Program-made: the position numbers and the translations under genes | Notes under the pieces: model-generated | Databases searched by the model: none | Told to the model about the DNA's origin: nothing | The model's input: only the letters and a program-made list of their open reading frames with translations | Origin: Ampullaceana balthica | Taxonomy: Eukaryota > Mollusca > Gastropoda > Lymnaeidae | DNA length: 64,000 nt | Direction: 5' to 3' | Assembly: GCA_944989445.1 (NCBI GenBank) | Contig: CALYLW010001188.1 | Coordinates: forward strand, 1-64,000 | Part shown: positions 21,961-33,350 of the stretch, in pieces | How positions within the stretch are numbered: position 1 is the stretch's first letter | How the letters are laid out: each line of letters starts with the position of its first letter

Positions 21961-22547
21961 TATTTTTAAATATATACAGTATTTAAATACTTTTAGTGAC
22001 ATTTAGCATAGGTTTTTATTCTAATATTTTTTTACTTGTACCTATTAACTGAACAAACTAAATATTACATTTACTGTGTACTATAATGAAATGTTATATA
22101 ACCTAGCATTTAGTAATGATGTGTTTTGATTTTTTGAACATTTATTTCAGTTAGCTGTGGAAATTGCAAACTATTATTATTATCAATTATTATTATTATT
22201 AGTTCCTATCAGGTATTGAGTGACAGAAACTGAATGAGTGGAATGCATTCATGCACTGTACTAGTAGGACAACATATAAAACTGTTTTTTTTTCTATTGT
22301 TAAATATTATAAAACTTTTTCTAGAGTATTGTAAAATTGTTTTATTGCTAAAATTTTATTACTTCATTATTGGTCAGGCTAATCCAGATATCAGCCAAAA
22401 AATTATTTCAGCCAGGCGAAATTTAAAAAAAATTCGTCTGGCAGGTCACACACGGCACAGCAAGCAGGCTGCTTTTCTCCAAACGCTCGTGAAGCAATAT
22501 TTAACAGTTAATTCGTCATTTAATAAATAGAAGTAAAAAAGATTTTT
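21961..22547. other. AT-rich, no clear gene
   Basis: An open stretch at 22378-22530 (plus) follows a CAG and has mixed composition ending in a stop, but no family was recognised. It may be the tail of the preceding transposon. Confidence 0.3.
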
Positions 22548-22910
22548 AAAAACCACGTTCAAGTACTTCGATTTAATATGACTAAAAACGTGGGGCGGGC
22601 GCTTATTAGGTTTAACATATGCGGTTCACTCATTCTCTCACTTATAGATCTCTCTTTTGCCTTCTAAATTAGAAATCTTTAATTTTTATACCAAACACCC
22701 GCCCCACGTTTTTAGTCATATTAAATCGAAGTACTTGAACTAATAAGTTTTAACTTATTTTCTTCTTTTTAGTCCGCTTATAAAAACATGGTTTTTAAAA
22801 ATCTTTTTTTTTACTTCTATTTATTTTATTCTTTTTAGTCCACTTATAACAACCTGGTTTTTAAAAATATTTTTTTACCTCTATTTATTTTACCAAACAC
22901 CTCACAAGCG
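22548..22910. repeat. Fold-back repeat (inverted CAAGTACTTCGATTTAATAT arms), copy 1
   Basis: 22560-22602 (CAAGTACTTCGATTTAATAT GACTAAAAACGTGGGGCGGG) is inverted at 22698-22738. The outer left arm is truncated. Copies lie at 39249-39692 and 55819-56119. Confidence 0.8.
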
Positions 22911-22959
22911 CCCGCCCAACGTTTTAAAAACATTGTGATGTGGTCACGAACTCACGGAT

Positions 22960-23170
22960 GTCAACAAAAGCCGACGGTACAGATGCTTATATATAGACTA
23001 TAGATAAACTAAAAAGTTCAATAATTTAATAACGGTAAATTCGATCGATCTGAAATTTTAATACAATGCATTGTCATCCAAGATCTATATGTGGTAAAAT
23101 TTTCAGATCTCTAGGACCATCAGAAGTGGTTCAATTTTACGTTGGCAGATTTGAAAAAATCTTGGACAAT
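22960..23170 (-). repeat. Helitron-like repeat fragment
   Basis: Contains the inverse of the core shared with 38870-39170, 40126-41081 and 55195-55680 (ATCGATCGAATGTACCGT...TTTTTAGTTTATCT). It also has a CTAGGACCATCAGAAGTGGT segment shared with the 38870 and 55195 copies. It directly abuts the fold-back repeat. Confidence 0.6.
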
Positions 23171-23479
23171 GCCACAAGAACGAAAACGTGGTTAAAAAGA
23201 CATTTGTCCTAAATCTTATTTTCTTTGATAGCACTCATTGTTAAATCAACATCTATTTGCTTTTAAATCACAAAATTTCAAAAGCGTTCGAAATGTAAAT
23301 TGTAAACAAAAGCCAATTCAGGTTGAGCTGAAATGTAGTTTCGAACAGGTATGTTAACAATTAATGACTAATGATTCTGAAGGCATGGGGATTCAATATT
23401 TCTCACTTATCATTACTCTTAAGTACTTAGCATCTTGAGTTTGTATTTTAAGTTCAAAATTCATCTGCCAGACTAGTTC

Positions 23480-24025
23480 TAACGCAAAAATGACCATGTT
23501 ACTCCGCTACTTTACTCACTTCATTGGCTACCTATACAAGCTCGAATTTATAACAAACTGGCTGTTCTCTGTCACAACTTCTATTCTGACTCATCTCCTT
23601 ATTATCTTACTGAACTTCTGTCGGTCTACTCATCCAGTCGTCAGCTACGCTCTTCTGCAGACACACGTATTCTCTGTGTTCCTAAGACACGAACTATAAC
23701 TTTTGGTGAAAGGTCATTCTCTTTTTGTGCAGCCAAACAATGTAATTCTCTACCATTACACATCCGTAGTATTCCAACTACCAAGTCCTTCAAGACTGCA
23801 CTTAAGACGCATCTTTTCAAAATGTATTTACAAAATTAATGAAACAACATTTGTTTTAATGATTAGCGTAACTTATGTGTAATGTACTGTCCTTTATGTT
23901 GTTATTATGGTATGAATGGTTATTTAATTATTATATGTATGTTATGATCTCACTGTAAAGCGCTGTGAGCCCGGTTCCCTACTGGGATACAGCGCTATAT
24001 AAATTATCAATTATTATTAAATGTT
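23480..24025 (+). mobile_element. 5'-truncated CR1/L2-like non-LTR retrotransposon end
   Basis: The plus strand encodes, with one or more frameshifts, the C-terminal tail found after reverse transcriptase in many CR1/L2-clade elements: SLHWLPIQARI-like start, YLTELLSVYSSSRQLRSSAD, RTITFGERSFSFCAAKQCNS, LPLHIRSIPTTKSFKTALKT, HLFK and a stop near 23839. A 3' UTR with GCGCTATATAAATTATCAAT and an ATTATT tail follows, typical of these elements. 5' truncation and frameshifts make it a dead copy. Confidence 0.75.
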
Positions 24026-24299
24026 TTCCATTAATGAAATAATTTAAATTAATTTTTTTTATTAAGTGATTATTCAAATCAACATTTAAATGATTTATTT
24101 TTTAGAGATTTTTATTTTGGAAATAAAGAACAAAGATTAGAACAATGGAATTAAAAAAAAATTATATATTACATATTATATGTAATAAAAGGAAATAACT
24201 TTAAAATTCATTTTGAAAGTAAAACATCTGTTTTATTTAAAGTTTAAACAGCATACCATAACCAACTCCAAAATATGCAACGGGTATTGTTCAGTGGTG

Positions 24300-24560
24300 G
24301 TACCTCCTTGCTAGTTTTTGGCTTTATGACAAAACATTTTTAACAGGCTTTGACATATTGGTGAACGTCATTTTTCATTCTCTTCCAATAATAACGTTCA
24401 GAGATTTAGCCTAATGTCTTATCTCTGCCAAAATGGCCACCAAAAGGTGGGTTGTCATGAAACGCCTTCAGGATATTTGGCAGGCGACTTTTATTGAGAA
24501 CTTCCTTTTCACCATGGTAAATAATCCCTTCCTTGCTTGAAAGGTGTTTGCAGTTGTTCT
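24300..24560 (-). pseudogene. LTR-retrotransposon integrase fragment (H2C2 domain)
   Basis: The minus strand reads KEGIIYHGEKEVLNKSRLPN then FHDNPPFGGHFGRDKTLG, a stop, and ISERYYWKRMKNDVHQYVKA. This is the zinc-binding N-terminal region of Gypsy-type integrases (H...H spacing, YYW, then VKxC). In-frame stops show it is decayed. No LTRs were found near it. Confidence 0.65.
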
Positions 24561-24569
24561 AGTGACTTG

Positions 24570-25200
24570 GCATATGACAGTTTCTCTGAAGGTATGTCAT
24601 AGATCCCTTGGGGATACTTTAGTTTCGCGGTAGAGTAGAATCATTAAAGCTGATCATACAGTTGGTCTTCCATGGTTGACAAAGTTTGAGCACTGGTCGT
24701 TTGGTGGTTATTTTATAGTGAACAAAAAATGTGTTCTTTAAGTCACGAAATCCGATTCGGTGACTTAGTCAAGATTGGCCTAATCAAACAAGGTTGCCAC
24801 CATTCGCAACGTTGTGACTCTCATTTAGATTAACGCCGTTCAAAAGAAATACGGCTGGTTTAAAATAAAATAATGGGCGCGAAGAGGTCAGAGGTACTTT
24901 TGAATGCAGATTAAACGGAACACAAGCCGTGCTTCATAACAATAGATTAAGGCATGGAAAACGGACAATCCAAAGCTGGCGAAATCCAACAAGGTTGACC
25001 GTACTGTTTTTAAGAGAAACACATACACAAATTAATTGCGCTGATTTAAAAATAAAATGATTTTCGCTTCAGGAACAGAGGTTTCTTTTGAATGTTTTAA
25101 GACGCCGCGTCACCAAAAAGCAAACCGAGCTACAGTTACAGGTTCGGAAATACGATAAACAACAATGAGGAATTCAAACGACTTTCCCCACACTTTTAGT
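24570..25200. other. No gene; possible diverged duplication
   Basis: Two segments with similar order (AATCMAACAAGGTTG..., then ...AAAATAAAATRATTTTCGC or GGGCGCG, GAGGT.CTTTTGAATG) near 24777 and 24983 suggest an old tandem duplication. No coding signal. Confidence 0.3.
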
Positions 25201-25219
25201 CTTGCCCTATTCTATAAAG

Positions 25220-25406
25220 CAATGCTTCTCAAAGTGGTGGTGCACGGACCGGTACCGGTCCGTGGGCCATCCGCTGCCGGTCGGCAGATGTTCTCAAAAA
25301 AAAAGGACAGAAAAAATTGTCAGTGCAGGGAAAATAATGCACCGGTCCCTGGTGCAATGGAAAAATTCCTGCCGGTCCGCCATACTAAAAAGTTTGAGAA
25401 GCATTG
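25220..25406. mobile_element. 187-bp hAT MITE with perfect 8-bp duplication
   Basis: Starts CAATGCTTCTCAAAG and ends GTTTGAGAAGCATTG (inverted). It is flanked by exact CTATAAAG (25212-25219 and 25407-25414). The interior is GC-rich (CGGACCGGTACCGGTCCG palindrome). It resembles the CAGTGGTTCTCAA ends of Charlie-type elements. Confidence 0.9.
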
Positions 25407-25446
25407 CTATAAAGTATTTTGCAGATCAGAGTATATTTAGGTAGAT

Positions 25447-26540
25447 AAATAAAACAACCCTGTAAAAACAAAGTTTTTGACTACAGATCCCTTATATATG
25501 AGATATAACTAAAAGTATTGATTATGTTCAAACGTGACAAACATGTACAGACTGAAACCGAAATAATCTCCCCTGGCTTTAAAACTGGGGGGAAGGGGGG
25601 AGGGGGTGTGGACATGGACGGGTGGCGACAACGCGTTAACTCAACTCAAGATGGTTTACCTGGTTTAAAACACGAGATGTATTCATCGAAGGCTGGGATG
25701 AAGTCAAGTGAACCGTAAAATGTAAACAATAGCGACCGCTACATATAGTTTATATCGATAAACTAAAAATGCATTAATTTAATTTAATAACTGTACGTTC
25801 GATCGATCTGAATTTTTGATACGATGCATTGTTAGGTGACACGGGTCCGTGTGCCAAATTTCAGCTCGATGGCTTGACGGGAAGTGGGTCATTTTTGACT
25901 TCTGGTTTTCCGTGGTGCCCGCCCAAGACAGAGAGACAGAGACGGCGGTGAAGTGAATATAAGGGATTTAATAAAACAAACCCAGTAAAAACAAAGTTTT
26001 TGACTATAAATCCCTTATATATGAGACATAACTAAAAGTATTGATTATATTCAAATGCGACAAATATTTACAGACTGAATCTGTCTTAACTCAACTTTGC
26101 TTTTAACCCGGGTGGGAGAGGGGAAAGGTCTTGTCACCGATCGCTGGGCCGAGCTCAGCGTGACACGCAAAATGTAAACAAAAGCACGCCGGTACACATG
26201 GTTAAAACTCGAGATGTGTTCACCTGTGGCTGGGGTGAAGTCAAGTGACCCGTAAAATGTAAACGATAGCGACCGCTACATATAGTTTATATAGATAAAC
26301 TAAAAATGCATTAATTTAATAACTGTACGTTCGATCGATCTGAATTTTTGATACGATGCATTGTTAGGTGACACGGGTCCGTGTGCCAAATTTCAGCTTG
26401 ATGGCATGACGGTAAGTGGGTCATTTTTGACTTTTGTATTTCCGCCCTCCCGACCGACCGACCGCGAACCCAAGACAGAGAAACAGAGAGAGAGAGAGAG
26501 AGACGGCGGTGAAGCTAATATAAGGGATTTAAAAAGTGAA
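25447..26540 (-). repeat. Two tandem copies of a Helitron-like repeat
   Basis: Two ~530-560 bp units (25447-25975 and 25976-26540) each run from CAGTAAAAACAAAGTTTTTG-like sequence and ATCCCTTATATATGAGA through ATAAACTAAAAATGCATTAA and CGATCGATCTGAATTTTTGA to AGACAGAGAG...GACGGCGGTGAAG and AATATAAGGGATTT. The same order, inverted, is seen in 40126-41081. Both copies have the same orientation. Confidence 0.8.
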
Positions 26541-26709
26541 AGGCGCCATGATATGCTTAGGGGCCGTCCATAAATGACGTCACGCAATTTTGGCCGATAT
26601 TTACCCCCTTCACCCCTTGTCACACTTCGTCAAAAAACTTGGAGCCCTCCAATATTGCGTCACAAAGCTTTAACCATCCCCTCCCCCAAAGCTGTATTTT
26701 CTTATTGAA

Positions 26710-26975
26710 AATTCAAGATTCTAATTTTTAAAATTCGGCCGGATTCGGACAGATTTATGAAGTGAAATTAGGCTGGAGCCGAAGCCGGATCGGTTGTGTA
26801 AAAATGGCCGGATTCCGGATTTGCCGGAGCCATTATATATATATATATATATTATGGCTCTATGGCCAGCCGGATGTTGCCGGATTTATGAAGTGAAATT
26901 CTGCGGGAGCCAAAGCCGGAGCCAGCTTTGTAAAAATGGCCGGATTCCGGATTTGCCAGAGTGGAAACCCAGTAC
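26710..26975. repeat. Two ~100-bp repeats around a TA run
   Basis: TTTATGAAGTGAAATT...GGAGCC.AAGCCGGA...GTAAAAATGGCCGGATTCCG occurs at about 26750 and 26885, separated by a TA dinucleotide run (26835-26853). Confidence 0.75.
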
Positions 26976-27323
26976 ATCCCTAATCTTAACTAGGGCTGTC
27001 AATAGTGTTGAAAAAAGCTGCGTGGGTACTGGTCCAAAGCGCCACATAATTTTCGCGATCATGACGGCTATACAATGCAACCTAGTCACCATCCATGCCA
27101 TGCACCTCATTTCACACAGTAGCTAACTGCATACTTCCAAAAAACATACTATTATGCACTACAAACTTATATTCCTGCTTTAAAAGCATTCGCCATACTC
27201 ATAAACTAAAGCTACATTAAACTGAACATTCAAATTCAAACAAAATGTCAACAACAATGACGTCACGTTCAGTCAGGTCATAGGGCCCAGCAACTTGAAT
27301 TTTAATGTCCGCTAGGCAGCGGT

Positions 27324-27513
27324 CAATGTTCCCTCTAGGGCTCGTTGGTTCGTGTGCAACTGCAAAGTAAAAAAAAATTCGTGAGGAAAGTTGCACAGCA
27401 TCCATTTTGTGTGCAATACTACACAATTTGCTGCGCGGTTATTCTAAACCTCTGCGCGGCGTCGGCCAGAGAACTTCGCGGTCGCGCAACCATGTAGATT
27501 AAAGGGAACATCG
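27324..27513. mobile_element. hAT-like MITE (CAATGTTCCCT family), copy 2
   Basis: Tips CAATGTTCCCTCTAGGG and TTAAAGGGAACATCG, flanked by exact GCAGCGGT (27316-27323 and 27514-27521). Related to 10165-10333. Confidence 0.85.
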
Positions 27514-28559
27514 GCAGCGGTAGTAACTTTTTAATTTATAAAATTTACATACTGACAACTTTGTACGTCTTATTAAAATCAGTTTTTCTGCTAGGCCTAC
27601 AAAAGAAACATAAGGGAATGGGCGCGAGTTTGTTAAACTTTTTAAGCAAATTTCAAATCAAACCCAAATTAATTTAAAAAAAAATAAAACTATATTTTTG
27701 TTAGGACAGTAAATATCTTTGAACAACTAAAATATAATTTTAAAAGCATTTAGACCAGGTACTTTTTTAATACGGCCGCGATAGGAGTGGAGAAGGGAAT
27801 GAGGGAGGGTAGGGGGTAGATTTAAAATATTAAAAAAAACAACCAACATTGGCTCGTCTCAACTGATAACTACCGTATATATTCGTTATATAGCCCGTTC
27901 GTTCATAAGCCGACCCCTCTTTTTTGGAAAAGACTAGTATTAAAAGTGTGTAACCCGCTCGTAAGCTGACCCCAAAAATAATAGGAAAGCGTAAACAAAA
28001 TGGTATATTTTTTTAAAAAACTACAAACTAAATGGGTCATTATGATTTTTTAGTTTGTACTACCTATGTCTGTCTTTGTGCTCTTTGTTAGGCAAGAGTT
28101 ACCGAGTAATATTTAAAAAAAATTGTGTGCACGTGTATGGGTGTAAAAAGTGGCGAACGCGCGTACATTAAGATTAATTGTTGAAAACAAAATTTGTAAA
28201 ACAATTTATTAATAAAACATTCACAAAAATAAGTAAAATGAGTAACTAAGGTAAGTGCAGATTAATATTATTTTATAGCTTCTGGTAGAGCAGTCGAATC
28301 TTGTAGAATGTAGAAAAGAACATTGATGATCTACAATAACAACACCGATATTCAATGTACATGCAGAAATCACCTATGACCCACATGGGCGTAGCGAAGG
28401 GGGGGGGAAGGGGGGCATTTGCCCCCTCTACATTTGAGAAAAAAATTCATCAAAATGTCATAAAGTTGTTACAATAAAACTGAATTAAATTTTTTGAAAG
28501 TTTATTACATGGAAGACAGTTTACATTTATCAAACATAAAAAAGAATTATATCTGCAAG

Positions 28560-30410
28560 TATAACTGATTACATTACTGATCTAAATATTCCAGTTGTTT
28601 AACAATTTCTGTAATATTTTCAGCAAAAATCCGCAAGCTTTTATATTTATGTGACCATCTAGTTTCACATAGCAAAGGAACATTTAGAATACGTTTTCTT
28701 TGCTGATTACTTTATCGGAAAAAACACTTTAATTTACTTAATTGATCTTATTGTGTTTCGTACAACATTCACATTATTTAAATCGTTCACAACAAGATTT
28801 AGTTTATGTGAACTGCAATGTCCAAATGCTGCTTTTGGGTATTTTTTTTCGAATTATTGCTTGGACTCTTCCTTCTTTACCTGCCATTGTAGAACATCCG
28901 TAGTATCCTTGACCAACAAGCTTTGTCATATTTAATCAAAAATTCTAATGAATTAGTAATGATGGTGTTGGTTAAACCTTCAGCTGTTTCTATTGACAAT
29001 TGGAATATATCCCATGAATTCTTCTGTGACCATCATTTTCCCATTTTGTTCTTTGACAAATCTAACACCAAGAGACATCTACTCAATGCCTGAAATGTCA
29101 GTTGTCTCGTCAGCAAGTATAGAAAATGCAACTGAATAATTTGCTTCACGAACAATGTCTTCACGCAAAAGAGACCCACAAATTTCGATTATAGTGTTTT
29201 GCGTAGTTGCCGAGATACACTCAGCGGTTACCCGTCAAAACGGCCCCAGACAAAACGGCCCCGACCAAAACGGCCCCAGAAAAATTGTTAACATTTTTAA
29301 AACAAAAACATTAATTTTTTTTTGCATTTTAAGCTTTCGTCAACTTTTTCACCCTTAAAAAAAGTGGTAAAATTGTAAAATTATTTCTTGTGAAGTTATT
29401 ATATTGTTTCTTGTCAACAAACAACCGTTATGCGTACCATTTCGCGTAAAGGCTATTAAATTCACTTTTGTGGTGTTATTATTATTGTTTATTGTTAGCT
29501 AAACATGACACTGAATAGGTGAGTAAAAATACGAATATATTTTATTGTAAATTTTACTCTTAGTCCATCTATTAGTCCAGGGCCGTTTTGTCGGGGCGTT
29601 ATGTCGGAGCCCAATTGTCGTGGCCGTTTTGTCCGGGGCGTTTTGTCGATAAACCATGCTAAGCACCTCAAGAACCAATTGACAAACGATTACCAAGAAC
29701 TTCATCTTCAGATTCAACACGAAACTCTAACAGTTCATACAAATTAGTAGAATTTGATTCTGTTCCACGAAGTGCTAAAACATGCATGCAGCAAAATAGG
29801 ATTGTAGAAATGATGGGACTCAGTTTGTGGCGATTGTCTTGAATTTGTCTTCTAAATGAAGAGTCCAACTGCTCATCTACAGAAACTGCTTTGGCTTCCA
29901 ATAAAGCAAATATAATTGCTTGCATCTTCATGAGAGCCTTCGTGCCATAGTGTGCTTTGCAGGTTGCTACGTGCATCTTCGTTGAAATCTTTATATTTTG
30001 TACATGGTTTAATGGCAAATACCCACTGAACTCATAGAATTACTTTTTGCATAAACAACACGCAATATTTGCAAAAGGCACCTATTAACATTTGCGAGTA
30101 TACATGTCTGATAACCATGCATATCTAAAAACTAAAAACTCTGTTTCCCTCACTGTCAGCTCTAAAATCATACTTTTTATCAAGGGTCCAACAATCACGA
30201 ATCAGGTGCAATTTCAACTTATTTGAAAGGTCGTATGTCCAGACATACCTTCCAATATCCAATTTAGGAAATGAATAAGTGTCAGCGACAATCAAATTAG
30301 GAACAGTTGTTTCAGTTGTGTCTGGCTGTTGAACGTGTACTGTTGTCCTCAATGCCAATGATAAGTCAGATGCTGCAGACGCCCCAAAATCTTCTAATAA
30401 CGGCATTTCG
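28560..30410 (-). pseudogene. hAT transposase relic (TTF zinc finger / DUF4371 type)
   Basis: Minus-strand pieces in order: 30406-30125 with PKLDIGRYVWTYDLSNKLKL (TTF-type N-terminal region); 30018-29668 with CKAHYGTKALMKMQAIIFAL, DNRHKLSPIISTILFCCMH and ALRGTES (the 'IQ.NR..L..I...I.FC..Q.LALRGH' block of DUF4371); and about 29190-28980 with REANYSVAFSILADETTDIS and GVRFVKEQNGKM (catalytic-region start). This family includes domesticated P52rIPK- and ZMYM-like proteins. Stops, frameshifts and a MITE insertion show this copy is inactive. Confidence 0.75.
29226..29655. mobile_element. MITE with ACAAAACGGCCCC repeats, innermost of the nest
   Basis: The left end has GGTTACCCGTCAAAACGGCC followed by two more CAAAACGGCCCC units. 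The right end has the inverse (GGCCGTTTTGTC...GGGGCGTTTTGTCGATAAACC). It splits the DUF4371 coding block between the ALRG part and the catalytic-region part. A target duplication was not certain. Confidence 0.65.
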
Positions 30411-31171
30411 GAATCCCGCGATTGGTCTACTTTTCGATTTTGTTTTAGCCTGTAAAAAAATTTCTGATATCCATCCTTGATAATCCTGCAGTTTCTTCAC
30501 GTATATTATTTCACAGCAAAATTTCATTTTCTCGTGAGAACTTAAGTTTTTAATTTATTAAATGCATTAATAAATGTTGCATTTTGAGCTATTACAGCAC
30601 TACTTTGTAAATCTTATTAATTTCTAAGGCTTTTTTCGACCCTTATTGTATATTGAACTTGAATTTAATTGAAAATTGTACCTGTATGGCATTGTCAGTT
30701 AAAATTTAAAAAGTTTTTTTTTGCCCCCCCCCCTGGAAAAATTCCTAGCGACGCCCATGATGACCCACTCGTGAGCTGACCCCCCCCCCACTCTTTCCCC
30801 CTAGATTTTGTTCAAAAAAAAGGTCGGCTTTAGAATGAGTATATACGGTAAATAATGTCGTCGTATTACAAAGACTCTTTAACTTCTGTCATTGATTCAT
30901 TCAAAGAACCAAAATCTTTTTTTTTGTTTTATTATTTTTGTTTCATGTTCAGAAGGACAAATTGTATCAAAATACCTTGCAGTTGTGAAGCCATTGAAAA
31001 CGTAATTAAATAAATTTCAAGCAATGAATTAGTTAAGTGGAAATTTTATTTAAAGATGCGCGTTTTTTGTTTGTTGATGTACGTCACATTTTTATAACCC
31101 CCGCCCCCCTCCCCATCGTCACAAATGCTTGACCCCCTCCCCCTGGCGCGTGATTTATGGACGGTCCCTTA

Positions 31172-31604
31172 TTAAAAAAAAACAAAATGAAGATAGGAAT
31201 ATGACGTTGTCGTCAGTAACATATAAAATGTATGCGACCCCCCCAAAAAATAATTCATACATAATTTAATTTAATAATTTTTTTAAAATTACAACTATTG
31301 TACCTTATCGCGGCTTCAATTATTTTTTGAAATCGTCAATTCATATAGTGCTTGTATGAGTCAATTTTAAATTTAAAAAAGCGCACTGATATCATCTATA
31401 CTTTTATTGATTGTAAATGTATATAAAAAGTGACCGTCCTATCAGACATCGCAAAAACAAAAAAAAAGAAATCATTTTATTATTATTAAATTATTGTAAA
31501 TAAAACGCCTTTCCTACTTAAGACATGAGTTAAACTTCTCTGACAAAGCTAGAAAAACAATATAATGTCTAAATAGTCATTCATCCATCTTTTACTATGT
31601 ATCC
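31172..31604. other. No gene seen
   Basis: AT-rich spacer between two transposon-rich blocks. Confidence 0.4.
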
Positions 31605-32150
31605 TCATCAGAGGCGTCGCTAGGGTTGGTGTCACCCGGGTTGGTAGCTCATGGTGTCACCCCTTCACGACTGAAGGGGCCGTCCATAAATGACGCCACG
31701 CGAGGTTGCCGATTTTTACCCCACCCCACCCCCAGCGTCATACTTTGTCACAAAAACTTAGACCCCCCAACCCTTTTTTAAGATATGACGTAACAAAGCT
31801 TTGGCAACCCCCCCCCCAGCCGTATTTTCTAAATAAATTTTAGCATGTTGCAAATTATTTTTTGTCATTGAAATATGTATTTAAGTTAAGTCTGTACTCT
31901 AATATCGTAACACGCGCGAAGCCATTGAAAACGTCATTAAATAAATGGTAAACAATCAAATATTTAAGTGGAACTTTTATTTATAGTTGCGCCTTTTTAA
32001 TGTGACGTCACATTTTTTTAAACACACCCTCCTCCTGGTCAACGTCGTCACAGATGAGTGACCCCATAAGCCTATGGCGGATTAAAAGTGAGGTGCTGAA
32101 CGGGCTAAAGCCAGGGGCCACAATAATTTAAGGTCCCACAGACTTATTAT
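31605..32150. repeat. Composite repeat, copy 1 (CAGAGGCGTCGCTAGGG start)
   Basis: Begins CAGAGGCGTCGCTAGGGTTG (hAT-like tip) and contains the GGGGCCGTCCATAAATGACG MITE from about 31676. It ends in CTATGGCGGATTAAAA and a GGGCTAAAGCC block. The whole arrangement recurs at 49085-49640 with good similarity. Confidence 0.75.
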
Positions 32151-32259
32151 AGTGTATAATGAAGATGAAGGCAAATGTTTGTATGAATCCTTGAAAATGC
32201 CTTGGACAGTCATACGGCAATGCTGCAAAAATGAGTAGGAAGTATAACGGAAACTAGAC

Positions 32260-33170
32260 TATTCTTCGTGAGTAGTGCATTGTTGTTCATTATGTGCCGT
32301 GCACAGCTCATTCGCTTAATTTGGTTGGGAAAAGTGCAGTAGGTTGCCCTGCTACTGTCAGATATTTTGTCTTCTGCAAAATCTTTATACCCGGCTTATT
32401 GCATCTACTCATCGTTGACAGGTACTTCAAAAACATATGAAATTAATGGATGTTACAAGCCTTTGTTTAACACAAGATGGTCAGCCTGACATGATGCTGT
32501 AAGGTCTGTTAATAACTCATACCATGAGAATATCGCAGCACTGGAAGAATTAGCAACAAACGAAAATCAGTCACGTGACTGTCGACTTGAAGCAGACGCA
32601 TTTCTAAAGGAACTTGCACAACTTGGAGTCGCTATTTTAATTGAAATTTGGGAAACAATTTTAGAAAGGAAGTCTCTAATTGAGTTTGTTAAAAGAAAGC
32701 ATTCTTAATTTGATTCCTATGAAGACAAAGGAAAGGACAAGTCCGTGGTAAAAAAAGAGTAAAAGCAATCTTCAATGCTTGAAAAAAAAGTAAGAAAAAA
32801 AAGAAAGAAAAAAAAGAAATCGTCAGTTTGATAAAGGGACATCACCAAAACAGTATTCCCCCCGAGACAAAAAATTCAAGGTTGAGGTATTTCTGGTAAT
32901 CATTGACAAACTGTCTTAAGCCCTACAACATCGGTTAGGCGCAAATAAATACATTCATGAGAAATTTGGCTTTCTTACAAACCTAATTGAGCTCAGCAAT
33001 TTCGCCATCCGATGTGCAGCAGCCAAGTTAATGGAAGAATGTTCAAGTGATTTCGAAGACTTCTTACATTCAGAATTAGTCTAACTTTCAGGACTCTCAC
33101 AAAAGTTATTGTCCAGCCCCAGGTTCAGGGTAAGAAAAAGGAAGTAGCGCAATACGAAACTCAAAACAGG
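32260..33170 (+). pseudogene. hAT transposase relic (ZMYM/DUF4371 type), plus strand
   Basis: Plus-strand pieces: CAAHSLNLVGKSAVG-like (about 32300), TRWSA (about 32476), SVNNSYHENIAALEELATNE, RLEADAFLKELAQLGVAILI, then KKFKVEVFLVIIDKLS and KYIHEKFGFLTNLIELSNFA. This is the order of the central to C-terminal part of DUF4371-type hAT transposases (C..HSLNL.G, TRWSAR, F..E.F..IID.L). Stops and frame changes are frequent. It may belong to the element whose left tip is at 31605. Confidence 0.7.
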
Positions 33171-33237
33171 TGTACAGAGCTTAAAATTTTACTGCTTTTG
33201 AATGAGCTAAATTTCACACAGTCCTTTGCAAATGTAC

Positions 33238-33350
33238 ACATCGGATCACGGGAAGTGAGTCATTTTCGACATTTGTTTTTCCGCCCGCCCAAGACAGAGA
33301 GAGATGATGACAGACAGAGACGCCGGTGAAGTTAATATAAGGGATTTAAA
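33238..33350 (-). repeat. Helitron-like repeat fragment
   Basis: Carries GGATCACGGGAAGTGAGTCA, GCCCGCCCAAGACAGAGAG and CGGTGAAGTTAATATAAGGG, matching the right parts of the 25447-26540 units. Confidence 0.65.

Larger units (their letters stand above)
28385..30760 (-). mobile_element. hAT element with decayed ZMYM/DUF4371-type transposase
   Basis: Tips ATGGGCGTAGCGAAGG and CCTAGCGACGCCCATGA are inverted relatives. The exact 8-bp duplication TGACCCAC (28377-28384 and 30761-30768) marks a hAT insertion. The transposase relic is on the minus strand and is itself interrupted by a MITE at 29226-29655. Confidence 0.8.
27871..30850. mobile_element. TACCGTATATA TIR element, interrupted
   Basis: Tips TACCGTATATATTCG and GAGTATATACGGTA are inverted. 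The left half 27960-28384 matches 1-360, and the right tip matches 410-441. Removing the hAT insertion at 28385-30760 (plus one duplication copy) restores the arrangement seen at the window start. Confidence 0.75.
26560..31168. mobile_element. TIR element (GGGGCCGTCCATAAAT), PIF/Harbinger-like, outermost of a nest
   Basis: The left tip GGGGCCGTCCATAAATGACG and the right tip ATTTATGGACGGTCCC are inverted. They are flanked by TTA (26557-26559 and 31169-31171), a 3-bp duplication compatible with PIF/Harbinger. No transposase of its own was recognised. Related MITE ends occur at 31676 and 49155. Other elements at 27324-27513 and 27871-30850 are inserted inside. Confidence 0.6.
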
